Below the pieces are notes generated by a model. The model did not search any database. It had not been told where the DNA came from and was given only the letters and a program-made list of their open reading frames with translations. From NCBI RefSeq assembly GCF_003590715.1, contig NZ_QQVY01000001.1, forward strand, positions 248,001-312,000: a DNA stretch of 64,000 bases. The letters are read 5' to 3'. Shown in pieces: positions 18,521-27,899 of the stretch. A program made the position numbers and the translations under genes. The stretch is from Paracoccus sp. JM45 (GTDB lineage Bacteria > Pseudomonadota > Alphaproteobacteria > Rhodobacterales > Rhodobacteraceae). Position 1 is the first letter of the stretch. Every line of letters begins with the position of its first letter.

Positions 18521-19492
18521 ATGCAACGTTTCAATTGTCCCTCATGCGGGACGCGCGCCTACTTCCACAATATGACCTGCACCTGCGGCGAGCCGTTGCA
18601 TTACGACCCCGAAGCCTGTGCGATGGTCCTGCAGGCCAGTTCCTGTGCAAACCGTAACAGGATCGGCTGCAATTGGGCTGCGCCATCACAAGGGACATTC
18701 TGCGCGTCCTGCGCCATGTCGCAGGTGGTTCCGGTGCTGCATGTGGGTGACAACCAAAGCCTGCTTGCCGCGACAGAGCGCGCAAAACGCTGGGTTTTGG
18801 CCAATTTGGCACAATGGAGCTGGTTTACCAACCAAGACCCCGGCAGGCGTCCCTATTTCCTGATGTTGTCGGAAAATACCGGCGGACGTGCCCAGCAAAT
18901 CATCATGGGCCATGCCGCAGGTGAAATCACCATCAACGTAACCGAGGCGGATGAACTGATCCGCCTGAAGCGCCAGCTGGATCTGGGCGAACAATACCGT
19001 TCGATGGTGGGTCACTTCCGGCACGAACTGGCGCATTTCCTGTTCGACCGTCTGTCCAGCAACCCCGACTTCCGCCCCGCGTTCCGCGAATTATTCGGGG
19101 ATGAACGGCAGGATTACGGACAGGCGCTGAAAAACCACTATGCAAATCCTCGTGATCCGGGGCGTGACTACATTACAGCCTATGCCACCGCCCACCCGCA
19201 TGAGGACTGGGCCGAAACGGTCGCGCATCTGTTACATCTGGTGGATTTTGCCGACAGCTTTGTCAGCGCGGGTCTGTCAATGTCCAGCGTCCCCGAGGAA
19301 TTTAGCCCCTATCAGGAAACCGACACGCCACGACTGCTGTCGATTGCCGCCGAAATCGCGATTGCAGTGAATGACATCAATCGCGCCTTGGACAATCCGG
19401 ATCTTTATCCTTTTGTCCTGACCGGACCGGTCAGGACAAAGATCGAATTCGCGCATGAATGGCTGCGCGACCATCTGGTCCGGGGGGCTTAA
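18521..19492 (+). CDS. Putative zinc-binding metallopeptidase with N-terminal zinc ribbon
   Basis: A 323-residue cytoplasmic protein without signal peptide. The first 65 residues are rich in cysteine (Cys6, 9, 20, 22, 33, 42, 50, 61 and 64), forming zinc-ribbon-like modules. The rest resembles the putative zinc-binding metallopeptidase family (Peptidase_Mx type), with the catalytic HExxH in FRHELAHFLFDRL (His168, Glu169, His172) and a downstream HEDWAETVAHLLH that could give the third ligand. Substrate and role are unknown. ACAGGA lies 10 bases before the ATG. The stop overlaps the stop of the convergent ABC-F gene by 4 bp. Confidence 0.75.
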   Translation: MQRFNCPSCGTRAYFHNMTCTCGEPLHYDPEACAMVLQASSCANRNRIGCNWAAPSQGTFCASCAMSQVVPVLHVGDNQSLLAATERAKRWVLANLAQWSWFTNQDPGRRPYFLMLSENTGGRAQQIIMGHAAGEITINVTEADELIRLKRQLDLGEQYRSMVGHFRHELAHFLFDRLSSNPDFRPAFRELFGDERQDYGQALKNHYANPRDPGRDYITAYATAHPHEDWAETVAHLLHLVDFADSFVSAGLSMSSVPEEFSPYQETDTPRLLSIAAEIAIAVNDINRALDNPDLYPFVLTGPVRTKIEFAHEWLRDHLVRGA

Positions 19493-21306
19493 CCCGCGGC
19501 TTTTTCTTCCAGCGCCATCCATTCTTCCTCGGCATCAGCCAAGGCAGCCTGACGTTCGCTAAGTGCCAGACTGGCCTTTTCGAATTTGGCCGGCGCGGTC
19601 GTGAACAGATCGGGGGCCGACATGAATTCGGTCAGCTTCGCGATTTCCGCCTCGAGCCGTTCGATGATGGCGGGCAATTCCTGCAGCCGGTGCTTTTCGG
19701 TGAAGGTCAGCCCCTCTTGCGGCTTGGCGGCTTGGGGGGCGGGCGTGGATGGACCGGTGCTTTTGGAAACAGGTGCCGCCGCTTCCTCGGATGCGGCAAG
19801 GCTGCGCTGGTGCAGGTAATCGGTCCAGCCACCGGCATAGGCGGTGGCGCGGCCATTCCCCTCCATCGCGATGGTCGTATCTGCAACACGGTCGATAAAG
19901 TCACGGTCGTGGCTGACCAGCAGGACGGTGCCGTCATATTCGCCCAGCAGATCCTGCAACAGGTCCAGCGTTTCCACGTCCAGATCGTTGGTCGGTTCGT
20001 CCATCACCAGCATGTTCGACGGCTTGGCCATCAGCTTGGCCAGCAACAAGCGCGCCTTTTCGCCGCCCGACAGGCTGCGCACGGGGGCGCGGGCCTGACC
20101 TTCGTCGAACAGGAAGTCCTTCAGATAGGCGACCACATGCTTGGGGTTGCCCCGCACCATGACCTGATCGGCGCGACCAGAAACGCTCATATCCGGATCG
20201 CCGGTCAGCGATTCCCACAGCGTCTGGTTGACGTTCAGCGCCGCACGGGCCTGATCGAAGACCGCGATCTCCAGATTGGTGCCCAAGGTGACCGTGCCCT
20301 GATCGGGGGCCAGTTCGCCGGTCAACATCTTGATCAGCGTCGTCTTTCCCGCACCGTTCGGGCCGACAAAGGCAATCCGGTCACCGCGCTGGATTCGCAG
20401 ATCGAAAGGCGCCAGAATCACCCGATCACCAAAGGCTTTCGAGATTCCCTGAACCTCGACCACCTTCTTGCCGCTGGTCGGACCCGATTCCAGCGCCATG
20501 GCGGCGGTGCCCTGACGGCGGATCTGGCTGCTGCGTTCGCTGCGCAAATCGGCCAGGGCACGTACACGGCCCTGGTTGCGCTTGCGCCGCGCGCTGATGC
20601 CTTCGACGGCCCAACGGGCCTCGGCCTTGATCTTGCGGTCCAGCTTGTGGCGCGCATCGTCTTCGGCAGCCCAAGTGGCCTCGCGCCAATCCTCGAAGCC
20701 CTCGAATCCGCGTTCCTGCCGGCGGACCTGACCACGGTCGATCCACAGGGTCGCTTTGGTCAAACGGCGCAGGAAGGCACGGTCGTGGCTGATCAGAACG
20801 AAGGCCGCGCGGGTTTGCGAAAGATGTTCTTCCAGCCAGCCGATGGCCTGAATGTCCAAGTGGTTCGTCGGTTCGTCCAGCAGCATCAATTCCGGCGCAC
20901 GCGCCAGAAGACGCGCCAATGCCGCGCGGCGACGTTCGCCGCCCGATGCGGTATCGACAGGGCGGTCGGGGTCAAACTTCAACCCTTCGGCGGCCATATC
21001 GACCAGATAGCCTTCGCTGTCATCCAGCCCGTCACGGGCGAAATCGCCAAGCGTGGCAAAGCCCGACAGGTCGGGGTCCTGTTCCATGTAGCCGGTCGAA
21101 ACACCGGCAGACAGGACCACGTCGCCCTTATCGGGTTCGACAAAGCCTGACATGACTTTCATCAGGGTCGATTTGCCTGATCCGTTGCGCCCGACCAGCG
21201 CGACGCGGTCGCCTGCCTGGACGTTCAACGAAAGACCATCGAATACGGGATCGCCACCATAGGTCAGCGAAATCTCGGAGAGTTGTAATAGGGGTGCTCG
21301 TGCCAT
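19489..21306 (-). CDS. uup: ABC-F family ATPase, Uup type
   Basis: Cytoplasmic ATPase of 605 residues with two ABC domains and no membrane part. First domain: Walker A GRNGSGKST, signature SGGERRRAALARL, Walker B LMLLDEPTNHLD. Second domain: Walker A GPNGAGKTT, signature LSGGEKARLLLAKL, Walker B MLVMDEPTNDLD. A charged linker lies between them, and a C-terminal region (about 535-605) is predicted coiled coil (LQELPAIIERLEAEIAKL), as in Uup, which binds DNA or ribosomes. The Uup assignment rests on that C-terminal arm. Gene neighbours give no further hint. Confidence 0.88.
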   Translation of the reverse strand: MARAPLLQLSEISLTYGGDPVFDGLSLNVQAGDRVALVGRNGSGKSTLMKVMSGFVEPDKGDVVLSAGVSTGYMEQDPDLSGFATLGDFARDGLDDSEGYLVDMAAEGLKFDPDRPVDTASGGERRRAALARLLARAPELMLLDEPTNHLDIQAIGWLEEHLSQTRAAFVLISHDRAFLRRLTKATLWIDRGQVRRQERGFEGFEDWREATWAAEDDARHKLDRKIKAEARWAVEGISARRKRNQGRVRALADLRSERSSQIRRQGTAAMALESGPTSGKKVVEVQGISKAFGDRVILAPFDLRIQRGDRIAFVGPNGAGKTTLIKMLTGELAPDQGTVTLGTNLEIAVFDQARAALNVNQTLWESLTGDPDMSVSGRADQVMVRGNPKHVVAYLKDFLFDEGQARAPVRSLSGGEKARLLLAKLMAKPSNMLVMDEPTNDLDVETLDLLQDLLGEYDGTVLLVSHDRDFIDRVADTTIAMEGNGRATAYAGGWTDYLHQRSLAASEEAAAPVSKSTGPSTPAPQAAKPQEGLTFTEKHRLQELPAIIERLEAEIAKLTEFMSAPDLFTTAPAKFEKASLALSERQAALADAEEEWMALEEKAAG

Positions 21307-21463
21307 GCTTGCGCCCTATCCTGCGGCCCGTCTTCGGTCAATCCACCCCGTGCATCCAATCCTACGAAAGACGCTACACGTTGTCGCAAGGTCATGCCTG
21401 AATGATTGACAGATTCCATCGGGAATGGCAGTCCCGACCCATATGTAGATGACAGGAGCTATC

Positions 21464-22462
21464 ATGCGTCACCTGATCCTTGCCTCGCTTATGGGGGCCA
21501 CCGCCCTACCCGCCTTCGCGGAAGAAGTGAATGTCTATTCCCATCGCCAACCAGAACTGATCCAGCCGCTGTTCGATGCCTTCACCGAAGAAACCGGCAT
21601 CACGGTGAATATGGCCTTTGTCGACAAGGGCATGGTTGAGCGCCTGCAGGCCGAAGGCGACCGTTCGCCCGCCGATCTGGTGCTGACCGTCGATGTCGCC
21701 CGTCTGGGCGAGGTGAAGGACGCAGGCGTGACCCAAGCGGTCGAGGACCCGATGCTGGACGTCATTCCCGCAGGCATGCGCGATGTGGACAACCAGTGGT
21801 TCGCGCTGACGACCCGCGCCCGCATCGTCTATGCCGCAAAAGACCGTGTGGCCGATGATGAAATCACCACATACGAAGATCTGGCCAATCCCAAATGGGA
21901 AGGTCGCATCTGCACGCGCAGCTTTACCAGCGATTACAATGTCGCCCTGACCGCCGCCTTTCTGGCCCACCACGGCGAGGAAGAGACATTGGCATGGCTG
22001 GAAGGCATCAAGACGAACCTTGCCAAACGCCCCGAAGGCGGAGACCGCGATCAAGTGAAATCCATCTGGGCCGGCGAATGTGACATCAGCCTTGGCAACA
22101 CCTATTACATGGGCGCGATGCTGAAGGATGACGAACAAAAAGAATGGGCCGATTCGGTTCGCATCATTTTCCCGACCTTCGAAAATGGCGGCACCCATAT
22201 CAACGTATCGGGCGCGGCCATGACAAAGGCGGCTCCCAACCATGACGCCGCACTGAAACTGATGGAGTTTCTGGTCAGCGACGAAGCCCAGCATATCTAT
22301 GCCGAAACCAACAACGAATTCCCTGTGAAGGACGGCGTTGCAAAATCCGATCTGGTGGCCAGCTGGGGTGAATTCACCCCCGATGATCTGGCATTGTCGG
22401 AAATTTCCGATTTGCGCCCCAAAGCGCTGGACCTGATCGAACAGGTCAATGTCGACGGCTGA
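21464..22462 (+). CDS. Fe(3+) ABC transporter substrate-binding protein
   Basis: Periplasmic ferric-ion binding protein of 332 residues (FbpA/FutA/AfuA family, extracellular solute-binding fold). Signal peptide residues 1-19, mature protein from EEVNVYSHRQPE. The iron-coordinating tyrosine pair is in SLGNTYYMGAML. ERLQAEGDRSPADLVLTVD is typical of the family. It usually works with a permease (FbpB) and ATPase (FbpC), but neither is next to it here. AGGAG lies 6 bases before the ATG, and a TTGACA hexamer is at 21406-21411 with no obvious -10 partner. A strong terminator follows. Confidence 0.92.
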   Translation: MRHLILASLMGATALPAFAEEVNVYSHRQPELIQPLFDAFTEETGITVNMAFVDKGMVERLQAEGDRSPADLVLTVDVARLGEVKDAGVTQAVEDPMLDVIPAGMRDVDNQWFALTTRARIVYAAKDRVADDEITTYEDLANPKWEGRICTRSFTSDYNVALTAAFLAHHGEEETLAWLEGIKTNLAKRPEGGDRDQVKSIWAGECDISLGNTYYMGAMLKDDEQKEWADSVRIIFPTFENGGTHINVSGAAMTKAAPNHDAALKLMEFLVSDEAQHIYAETNNEFPVKDGVAKSDLVASWGEFTPDDLALSEISDLRPKALDLIEQVNVDG

Positions 22463-22490
22463 TTATTTCATCTGATTTGCATAATAAATC

Positions 22491-22522
22491 AAGGCGCAAG
22501 CATTATGCTTGCGCCTTTTTTC
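22491..22522 (+). terminator. Strong intrinsic terminator after the iron-binding protein
   Basis: AAGGCGCAAGCA (22491-22502) pairs with TGCTTGCGCCTT (22506-22517), followed by an uninterrupted T run to 22522. Confidence 0.92.
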
Positions 22523-22565
22523 TGTGTCGCGCAGTCTTTGGCCAAAAATGCAAGGGAATGGAATC

Positions 22566-23504
22566 TTGGCACAAAAAATTATCATCGATACCGATCCGGG
22601 GCAGGACGATGCGGTCGCGATCCTTCTGGCACTTGCCTCGAACGAACTGCAAGTGCTGGGCATCACCGCTGTGGCCGGAAACGTGCCACTGGCCCAGACA
22701 CAGCTGAATGCGCGCAAAATTGTCGAACTGGCAGGTCGCCCCGATGTTCCGGTTTTCGCCGGTTGTGAACGCCCCCTGTCGCGCAACCTTGTGACGGCGG
22801 AACATGTGCATGGCAAAACCGGTCTGGACGGCATCGAACTGCCAGAACCTGCGGTTCAGGTGCAAGCCGAACATGGGGTCGATTTCATCGTCAGGACCCT
22901 GCGCGAAGAAGATGCGGGCAGCGTGACCCTTGTCCCCATCGGCCCGCTGACCAACATCGCCGAGGCTTTCCGCCGCGCGCCCGACATCATCGAACGGGTG
23001 CAGCAGATCGTGCTGATGGGCGGCGCCTATTTCGAGGTGGGCAATATTACCCCCGCCGCCGAATTCAACATCTATGTCGACCCCGAAGCCGCAGCCGAGG
23101 TATTTGCGTCGGGTATTCCGCTGGTTGTTCTGCCGCTGGATGTGACGCACTCGGCCCTGACATCTGCCGATTGGGTGAAACATATGGCGGCACTGCCGAA
23201 CCGTTGCGGACCGGCAGTGGCGGGTTGGACGGATTTCTTCGAACGTTTCGACAAGGAAAAATACGGCAGCCTTGGTGCCCCGCTGCATGACCCCTGCACC
23301 ATCGCATGGATCCTGCAACCCGATCTGTTCAAGGGCCGACACATCAACGTCGAAATCGAAACGACAGGTCGCTTCACCACCGGCATGACGGTTGCCGACT
23401 GGTGGCGCGTCAGTGACCGCGCGCCCAATGCACTGTTCCTGCGCGAGGTGGATCGCGACGGGCTATTCGCCCTGCTCAGCGACCGGATCGCCCGTCTGCC
23501 CTGA
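22566..23504 (+). CDS. Nucleoside hydrolase (inosine-uridine preferring family)
   Basis: Enzyme that splits the N-glycosidic bond of ribonucleosides for purine/pyrimidine salvage; 312 residues, cytoplasmic. The calcium/ribose site is shown by IIIDTDPGQDD (Asp8, Asp10, Asp14, Asp15), and the family His-Asp by APLHDPCTIAW. NMR-like conserved text includes VPIGPLTNIAEAF and VLMGGAYFEVGN. The frame runs upstream into the terminator, so I place the start at the TTG at 22566, which has AAGGGA 8 bases upstream and gives the usual N-terminus AQKIIIDTDPG. The 3' end overlaps the convergent skp gene by 42 bp. Confidence 0.88.
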   Translation: MAQKIIIDTDPGQDDAVAILLALASNELQVLGITAVAGNVPLAQTQLNARKIVELAGRPDVPVFAGCERPLSRNLVTAEHVHGKTGLDGIELPEPAVQVQAEHGVDFIVRTLREEDAGSVTLVPIGPLTNIAEAFRRAPDIIERVQQIVLMGGAYFEVGNITPAAEFNIYVDPEAAAEVFASGIPLVVLPLDVTHSALTSADWVKHMAALPNRCGPAVAGWTDFFERFDKEKYGSLGAPLHDPCTIAWILQPDLFKGRHINVEIETTGRFTTGMTVADWWRVSDRAPNALFLREVDRDGLFALLSDRIARLP

Positions 23505-24167
23505 GATATCGTCCTTATCCGGCAGGGGCACAGCGCCTTTGCCGTCACCCAATTCGGTGTTCAACACCTCGATCAGGTCGCTGGTCACATCAATGGCGTC
23601 CAGTGATACGAACAACGTGCGACGGTCCAGAACTGCGACGGCACCGCGGTCCTGCATTACCTGCCCCATAATCGGCAAAGCGGCGCGGAAAAATGCGCTG
23701 CGATCCGCCTCGGCCCAGCTGTTCAGCTGTTGCACGGCTTGGGCGCGCTCACGGCGCACCTCGGTCGCGCGCAAATCGAAATTTTCGGCCAAGGTGCGAA
23801 ATTCAGCGGGTGGCAGTGTGCTGCGCTGTTCGGTCAGACGTGCTTCTTCGGACGACAGCAGCTGGGTCAGGCGTTCGTTTTCGGCGGCAATGACATCGCC
23901 CTCGGCCTCCAGCTGGGTTTGGGCGCGTGTGCCCCAGTCGGATGACAGATACAGCATATCCTGATCCAGCGTCAGGATCGGGGCCGTGACCAGATCGGCT
24001 TGGGTGCCCGGCGTGGTGATGGTACTTGTCGGCAGTTGTGCACCGGCCCGCCCCGGATCAGGACCGGGCATCTGGGGTGTCAGTTCTTCGTCCTGTGCAA
24101 AGACCGGTGTGGTGATGGCGGACAGTAGCATCCCGACCGCCAGCATACGTTTAAACCCCGAAGTCAT
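23463..24167 (-). CDS. skp: OmpH/Skp-family periplasmic chaperone
   Basis: Periplasmic chaperone that holds unfolded outer-membrane proteins before BamA inserts them. The product has 234 residues with a signal peptide (about 1-24, ending VFA-Q). A long Ala/Glu/Arg-rich helical region (about 85-180), typical of Skp tentacles, leads to a conserved segment, RGAVAVLDRRTLFVSLDAID. The N-terminal proline-rich linker (LTPQMPGPDPGRAGAQ) is longer than in E. coli Skp. Its ATG overlaps the bamA stop by one base (TGATG), so it is coupled to bamA. The usual next genes (lpxD or fabZ, lpxA) are absent. Confidence 0.85.
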   Translation of the reverse strand: MTSGFKRMLAVGMLLSAITTPVFAQDEELTPQMPGPDPGRAGAQLPTSTITTPGTQADLVTAPILTLDQDMLYLSSDWGTRAQTQLEAEGDVIAAENERLTQLLSSEEARLTEQRSTLPPAEFRTLAENFDLRATEVRRERAQAVQQLNSWAEADRSAFFRAALPIMGQVMQDRGAVAVLDRRTLFVSLDAIDVTSDLIEVLNTELGDGKGAVPLPDKDDISGQTGDPVAEQGE

Positions 24168-26467
24168 CAGAACGTGGTCTGGATGGTCAGATCGAAGTTC
24201 TGTTCTTCGTCGTAATCTTCCTTTTTCAGCGCCTTCGAGAAGTTGAAGCGCAGCGGACCGATTGGCGTGGTCCAGAAGATCGAGGCCCCGATTGCCGCGC
24301 GGACATACATATCGTCGTCCACTTCCGTTCCATCGGTGCCAACCGCATCATCCAACCCCCAGAGCGAGCCGACATCAGCGAACAGACCTCCGGTGATGCC
24401 ATATTCTTCCGGCAGACCAATGGGGAACTGGGCTTCGGTGCGAAGCGCCCAGTAATAGTTGCCCAGCAATGCGTCTTCATTGTCGGCAGTCAGATCGCGC
24501 GGACCGTAACCGCTGCTTTCAAAGCCGCGGATCTTGCTGCCGGTGCTGAAGCGATCCAGAATCCAGTTGGAATAATCGCCATAGGCGAAGACCGCCCCGC
24601 CTTCCAGTTCGGCGCGCAGGGTGATGTCATCGCGCCACGCGGTGCTTTCCACACCGGCCAAAGCTGTGGTGGTGATGGTTTTGGTATCACCACCAGCACC
24701 CGCAATATCCTGCGAGAAACGGAACCGGTAGGCGGTCAACGGGTCCAGACCGGTTTTGCGCGAATCCCACGAATAAGTATAGCCAAGCGCCGAGGTGACG
24801 CGCGACCCTTCCTCGTCCTGCAACAGGATGGAACTGTCCTCATCGACATCCAGCAGGGTGTTCTTGGAAATCTCGTAGCGCAGCGACAGACGGCCATTCG
24901 CAGATACGGGGAATTCGATCGAGGGGATTACCTTGACCGAACGGGTGTCATAGTCGGAATAATCGCTGTCGGTTTCGGTATAGCTGGTCGTAAAGCCAAG
25001 ACGCAGGTCGCGGCCAAGGAAATAGGGTTCGGCAAAGCTGAAGCTGGCCGAGCTGTCATCGCTGGCGGTCGAAATCGCCAGACCGACCGACTGACCACGA
25101 CCAAGGAAGTTGTTTTCGGAAATCGAGGCTGTGACCCCCACGCCCGAGCTGGCCCCGTAAGACGCCCCGAACGACAGCGACCCCGTGGGCTGTTCTTCCA
25201 CTGCCACGCCGACAATAACCTGATCGGGCGTGCTGCCCTGACGTGTTTCGACCTGCGCATCGGCAAAATACCCAAGCGCGCGCACACGTTCAGCCGAATT
25301 GCGGATTTCACGCTGGTTGAAGGGATCACCCTCGACCGTGTTAAACTGGCGGCGAATTACTTCGTCCAGTGTAGTGGTGTTGCCTTCAATGTCGATACGC
25401 TCGACAAAGACACGTTCGCCACGGGTCAGCGCAAAGGTCAGATCCAGCGTCTGGTTGGACGGGTTACGCGTGATGCGCGGTTCGATATTGACGAAATTCA
25501 GACCCTGCTGGATGGCAATGGTTTCCATCCGGCGGATGGTCGTATCGATCACCGAAGGGTTATAGACCGCGCCTTTTTCAACGCGGTTCTGTTCCCCGAA
25601 TGCCGCAGCATCAACGCCCGGAATTTCCGAAACGGTCGTGACATTCCCAAAGCGGTATTGCGGGCCTTCCTGGATGTTGAAGGTAATAAAGAAGGCATCG
25701 CGTTCGCGGGCGATTTCCGATGCGACAGCCTGCACCTTGAAATCGGCATAACCGCGCGACCGGTAATAATCGGTCAGCAGCTGTTCATCCAGCGGGATGC
25801 GTTCGGGGGCAAAGGTATCGCGGCGGATGAAGGTCCGCAGGATGCCCGCCTGTTTGGTTTCCAGCACGTTGCGCAGACGGCGGTCACTAAAAGCGCGGTT
25901 GCCGGTAAAGCTGATACGCTCGATCTCGGTGACGTCGCCTTCCTTGATCTCGAAAACCAGGTCGACGCGATTGCCGCTGCGGCGGATGATGCGGGGATCG
26001 ACACGGGCGGCCAGACGGCCTTCGGTCGCATAGGCCTGTGCAAGGGTCTGGGCATCGGTGATAGCCTGGCTGGGCTGATAGACGCGGCGCGATTTGCTGC
26101 CGATAATCTCGGACAGGCGTTCATCCTTCAACCGGCGGTTCCCCTCGAAAGAGATGCGGTTGATCGTCGGATATTCGGCGACGGTTACGACCAGACGGTT
26201 GCCCTGCGGGGTCAGTTCGACGGTTTCGAACAGGCCGGAATTCTGCAGGCGTTGCAGGGCGTCATTTACCTGACCCGCGCTGACATCGCGCCCTTGCGGC
26301 AGGTCCAGAAAATTCAGGATGGTCGCGGTTTCGACCTGATTGTTCCCCTGAATGGTGATGTCATTGAACACAAGCGCCGCAGCCGGTGACGGGAAAAAGC
26401 CCGCAGGAACCGTGATCGCCAAGGCCGTCATCAGCGCCACAGCGCCCTTGCCCAGTTTCCGTGTCAT
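24167..26467 (-). CDS. bamA: Outer membrane protein assembly factor BamA
   Basis: Essential outer-membrane insertase, 766 residues. Signal peptide about 1-32, five POTRA repeats (about 35-425, first FNDITIQGNNQVETATILNF), then a 16-stranded beta barrel (about 430-766) ending in Phe (LTIQTTF), as expected for outer-membrane proteins. The barrel motif RGF is seen in SKIRGFESSGYGPRD. The ATG at 26467 gives the best signal peptide and has AGAGGGG 5 bases upstream; the frame extends farther upstream but without conserved sequence. It is part of the pyrH-to-skp cluster and directly follows rseP. Confidence 0.96.
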   Translation of the reverse strand: MTRKLGKGAVALMTALAITVPAGFFPSPAAALVFNDITIQGNNQVETATILNFLDLPQGRDVSAGQVNDALQRLQNSGLFETVELTPQGNRLVVTVAEYPTINRISFEGNRRLKDERLSEIIGSKSRRVYQPSQAITDAQTLAQAYATEGRLAARVDPRIIRRSGNRVDLVFEIKEGDVTEIERISFTGNRAFSDRRLRNVLETKQAGILRTFIRRDTFAPERIPLDEQLLTDYYRSRGYADFKVQAVASEIARERDAFFITFNIQEGPQYRFGNVTTVSEIPGVDAAAFGEQNRVEKGAVYNPSVIDTTIRRMETIAIQQGLNFVNIEPRITRNPSNQTLDLTFALTRGERVFVERIDIEGNTTTLDEVIRRQFNTVEGDPFNQREIRNSAERVRALGYFADAQVETRQGSTPDQVIVGVAVEEQPTGSLSFGASYGASSGVGVTASISENNFLGRGQSVGLAISTASDDSSASFSFAEPYFLGRDLRLGFTTSYTETDSDYSDYDTRSVKVIPSIEFPVSANGRLSLRYEISKNTLLDVDEDSSILLQDEEGSRVTSALGYTYSWDSRKTGLDPLTAYRFRFSQDIAGAGGDTKTITTTALAGVESTAWRDDITLRAELEGGAVFAYGDYSNWILDRFSTGSKIRGFESSGYGPRDLTADNEDALLGNYYWALRTEAQFPIGLPEEYGITGGLFADVGSLWGLDDAVGTDGTEVDDDMYVRAAIGASIFWTTPIGPLRFNFSKALKKEDYDEEQNFDLTIQTTF

Positions 26468-26567
26468 CAAAGCCCCTCTTTTAGCCTTTACGCGCCCATA
26501 ACGGGCTTGTCGTTTTACCATGTTCTGTAGCGCTTTCGGCGGGGGGCTGTCAAAAGCGCATCGCAGG

Positions 26568-27899
26568 TTACGGGCAGAAAAGATCGTTGGTAAGACCGAA
26601 AATCATCAGTCCCAGCACCATCACCATGCCGATTGTCGTCAAAAGGTTCAGTGCACGATCCGAGGGCGGACGTCCGCGCAGGGCCTCATAGACATAGAAA
26701 ACCAGATGTCCGCCATCCAGAACCGGAATGGGCAACAGGTTCAGAAAGCCAATGGCTGCTGATAAAACCGCAATCCACCACAGGAAATTCGCACCGCCCG
26801 CGCTGGCGGCCTGTCCGGTGCTTTCGGCGATGCTGATCGCCCCGCCCAGATTGCAGCTGCCGATCTGGCCGGAAATCATTGCCCACATCCCCGTCAACGA
26901 AGATATGATAATGCCCCATGTCTGCGCGATGCCCAGACCGATCGCCTCGACCGGACCGGCACGGCGGGTTTCGGGCGAAAAGAAACTGTTGCCCCCCGTT
27001 ACGCCGATCAGCCAGCGCTGTTCATAGCCGCCTTCGGCAGCTGGCAGATCCGACAGTTTGGGCCGCAGCGTCACCTGAATGGGATCGCTGCCCGCGCGCC
27101 AGATATCCATCACCAGCGGCTGACCTTCGGTCGCCTCGACCGCGTCGCGCAGCTGGGTAAAGCGCGTGACGGGGGTGCCCGCGATTGCTGTCACCACATC
27201 GCCTTCACGCAGACCCGCATCGGCAGCAGCACTGCCCGGTGCCACACCCGATACCCGCGCGGGCATCGGATCGGGGCCAGCGACGGTCATCTGTTGGCCA
27301 TCGCGTTCCACACGCCAGTCCTGTTGGGCCGCGATGGGCAGATCCTGCACGGCACGCCCGACATCACCCCAGTTTTCCAGTTCGATCCCGCCAACGGCCA
27401 ACAGCTTGTCACCCGCCTGCAGCTGGTTGACGATGGCAGGCGGCGCATCGGCCACCTGACCGACCTTCAGGTCAGGCGACGGCAGGCCCTGAAAAATCGC
27501 AAATCCGCCAAAGATCAGGATCGACAGGATAAAGTTGAACACCGGCCCCGCCAACAGCGTTGAAAACCGCGCCCAAAGCGGTGCGCCCTGCAACGTCTGA
27601 CGCCGCAGCGCCGGATCGACCGTACGCCCCACACCGGCACTGGCTGCGTTTTCATCCCCCAGAAAACGCACATAACCACCCAAAGGCAGCGCCGCGATCT
27701 GCCAGACGGTGCCGCGCTTGTCGACGCGCGATGCCAGACGGGGACCAAAGCCGACGGAAAACACCTCGGCCCGGATACCGGACCAGCGGCCTACAATATA
27801 ATGGCCGTATTCATGCACCGTCACAATGATTGCCAGCGCCACCACAAATGAGGCCAGCGTCCACAGGGTATTGCCTGCGCCAAGGATCAGATCGGTCAT
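26568..27899 (-). CDS. rseP: RIP metalloprotease RseP (site-2 protease)
   Basis: Inner-membrane intramembrane zinc protease, 443 residues. The active site VHEYGHYIVGRWSG (His29, Glu30, His33) lies in the first transmembrane helix and the third ligand motif in VLDGGHLVFYVYE near the C-terminus. PDZ-like domains lie between (about 120-290, including GVAPGSAAADAGLREGD). It releases sigma factors by cutting anti-sigma factors and clears signal peptides. The start ATG overlaps the dxr stop by ATGA, giving a coupled pair. Confidence 0.95.
   Translation of the reverse strand: MTDLILGAGNTLWTLASFVVALAIIVTVHEYGHYIVGRWSGIRAEVFSVGFGPRLASRVDKRGTVWQIAALPLGGYVRFLGDENAASAGVGRTVDPALRRQTLQGAPLWARFSTLLAGPVFNFILSILIFGGFAIFQGLPSPDLKVGQVADAPPAIVNQLQAGDKLLAVGGIELENWGDVGRAVQDLPIAAQQDWRVERDGQQMTVAGPDPMPARVSGVAPGSAAADAGLREGDVVTAIAGTPVTRFTQLRDAVEATEGQPLVMDIWRAGSDPIQVTLRPKLSDLPAAEGGYEQRWLIGVTGGNSFFSPETRRAGPVEAIGLGIAQTWGIIISSLTGMWAMISGQIGSCNLGGAISIAESTGQAASAGGANFLWWIAVLSAAIGFLNLLPIPVLDGGHLVFYVYEALRGRPPSDRALNLLTTIGMVMVLGLMIFGLTNDLFCP

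Noticed and set aside
21406..21437. TTGACA with inverted repeat TCGGGA-N7-TCCCGA before the iron-binding protein, as an iron-regulator site
   Set aside because: No matching -10 hexamer and no clear iron-rhodo-box or Fur pattern; the repeat is short.
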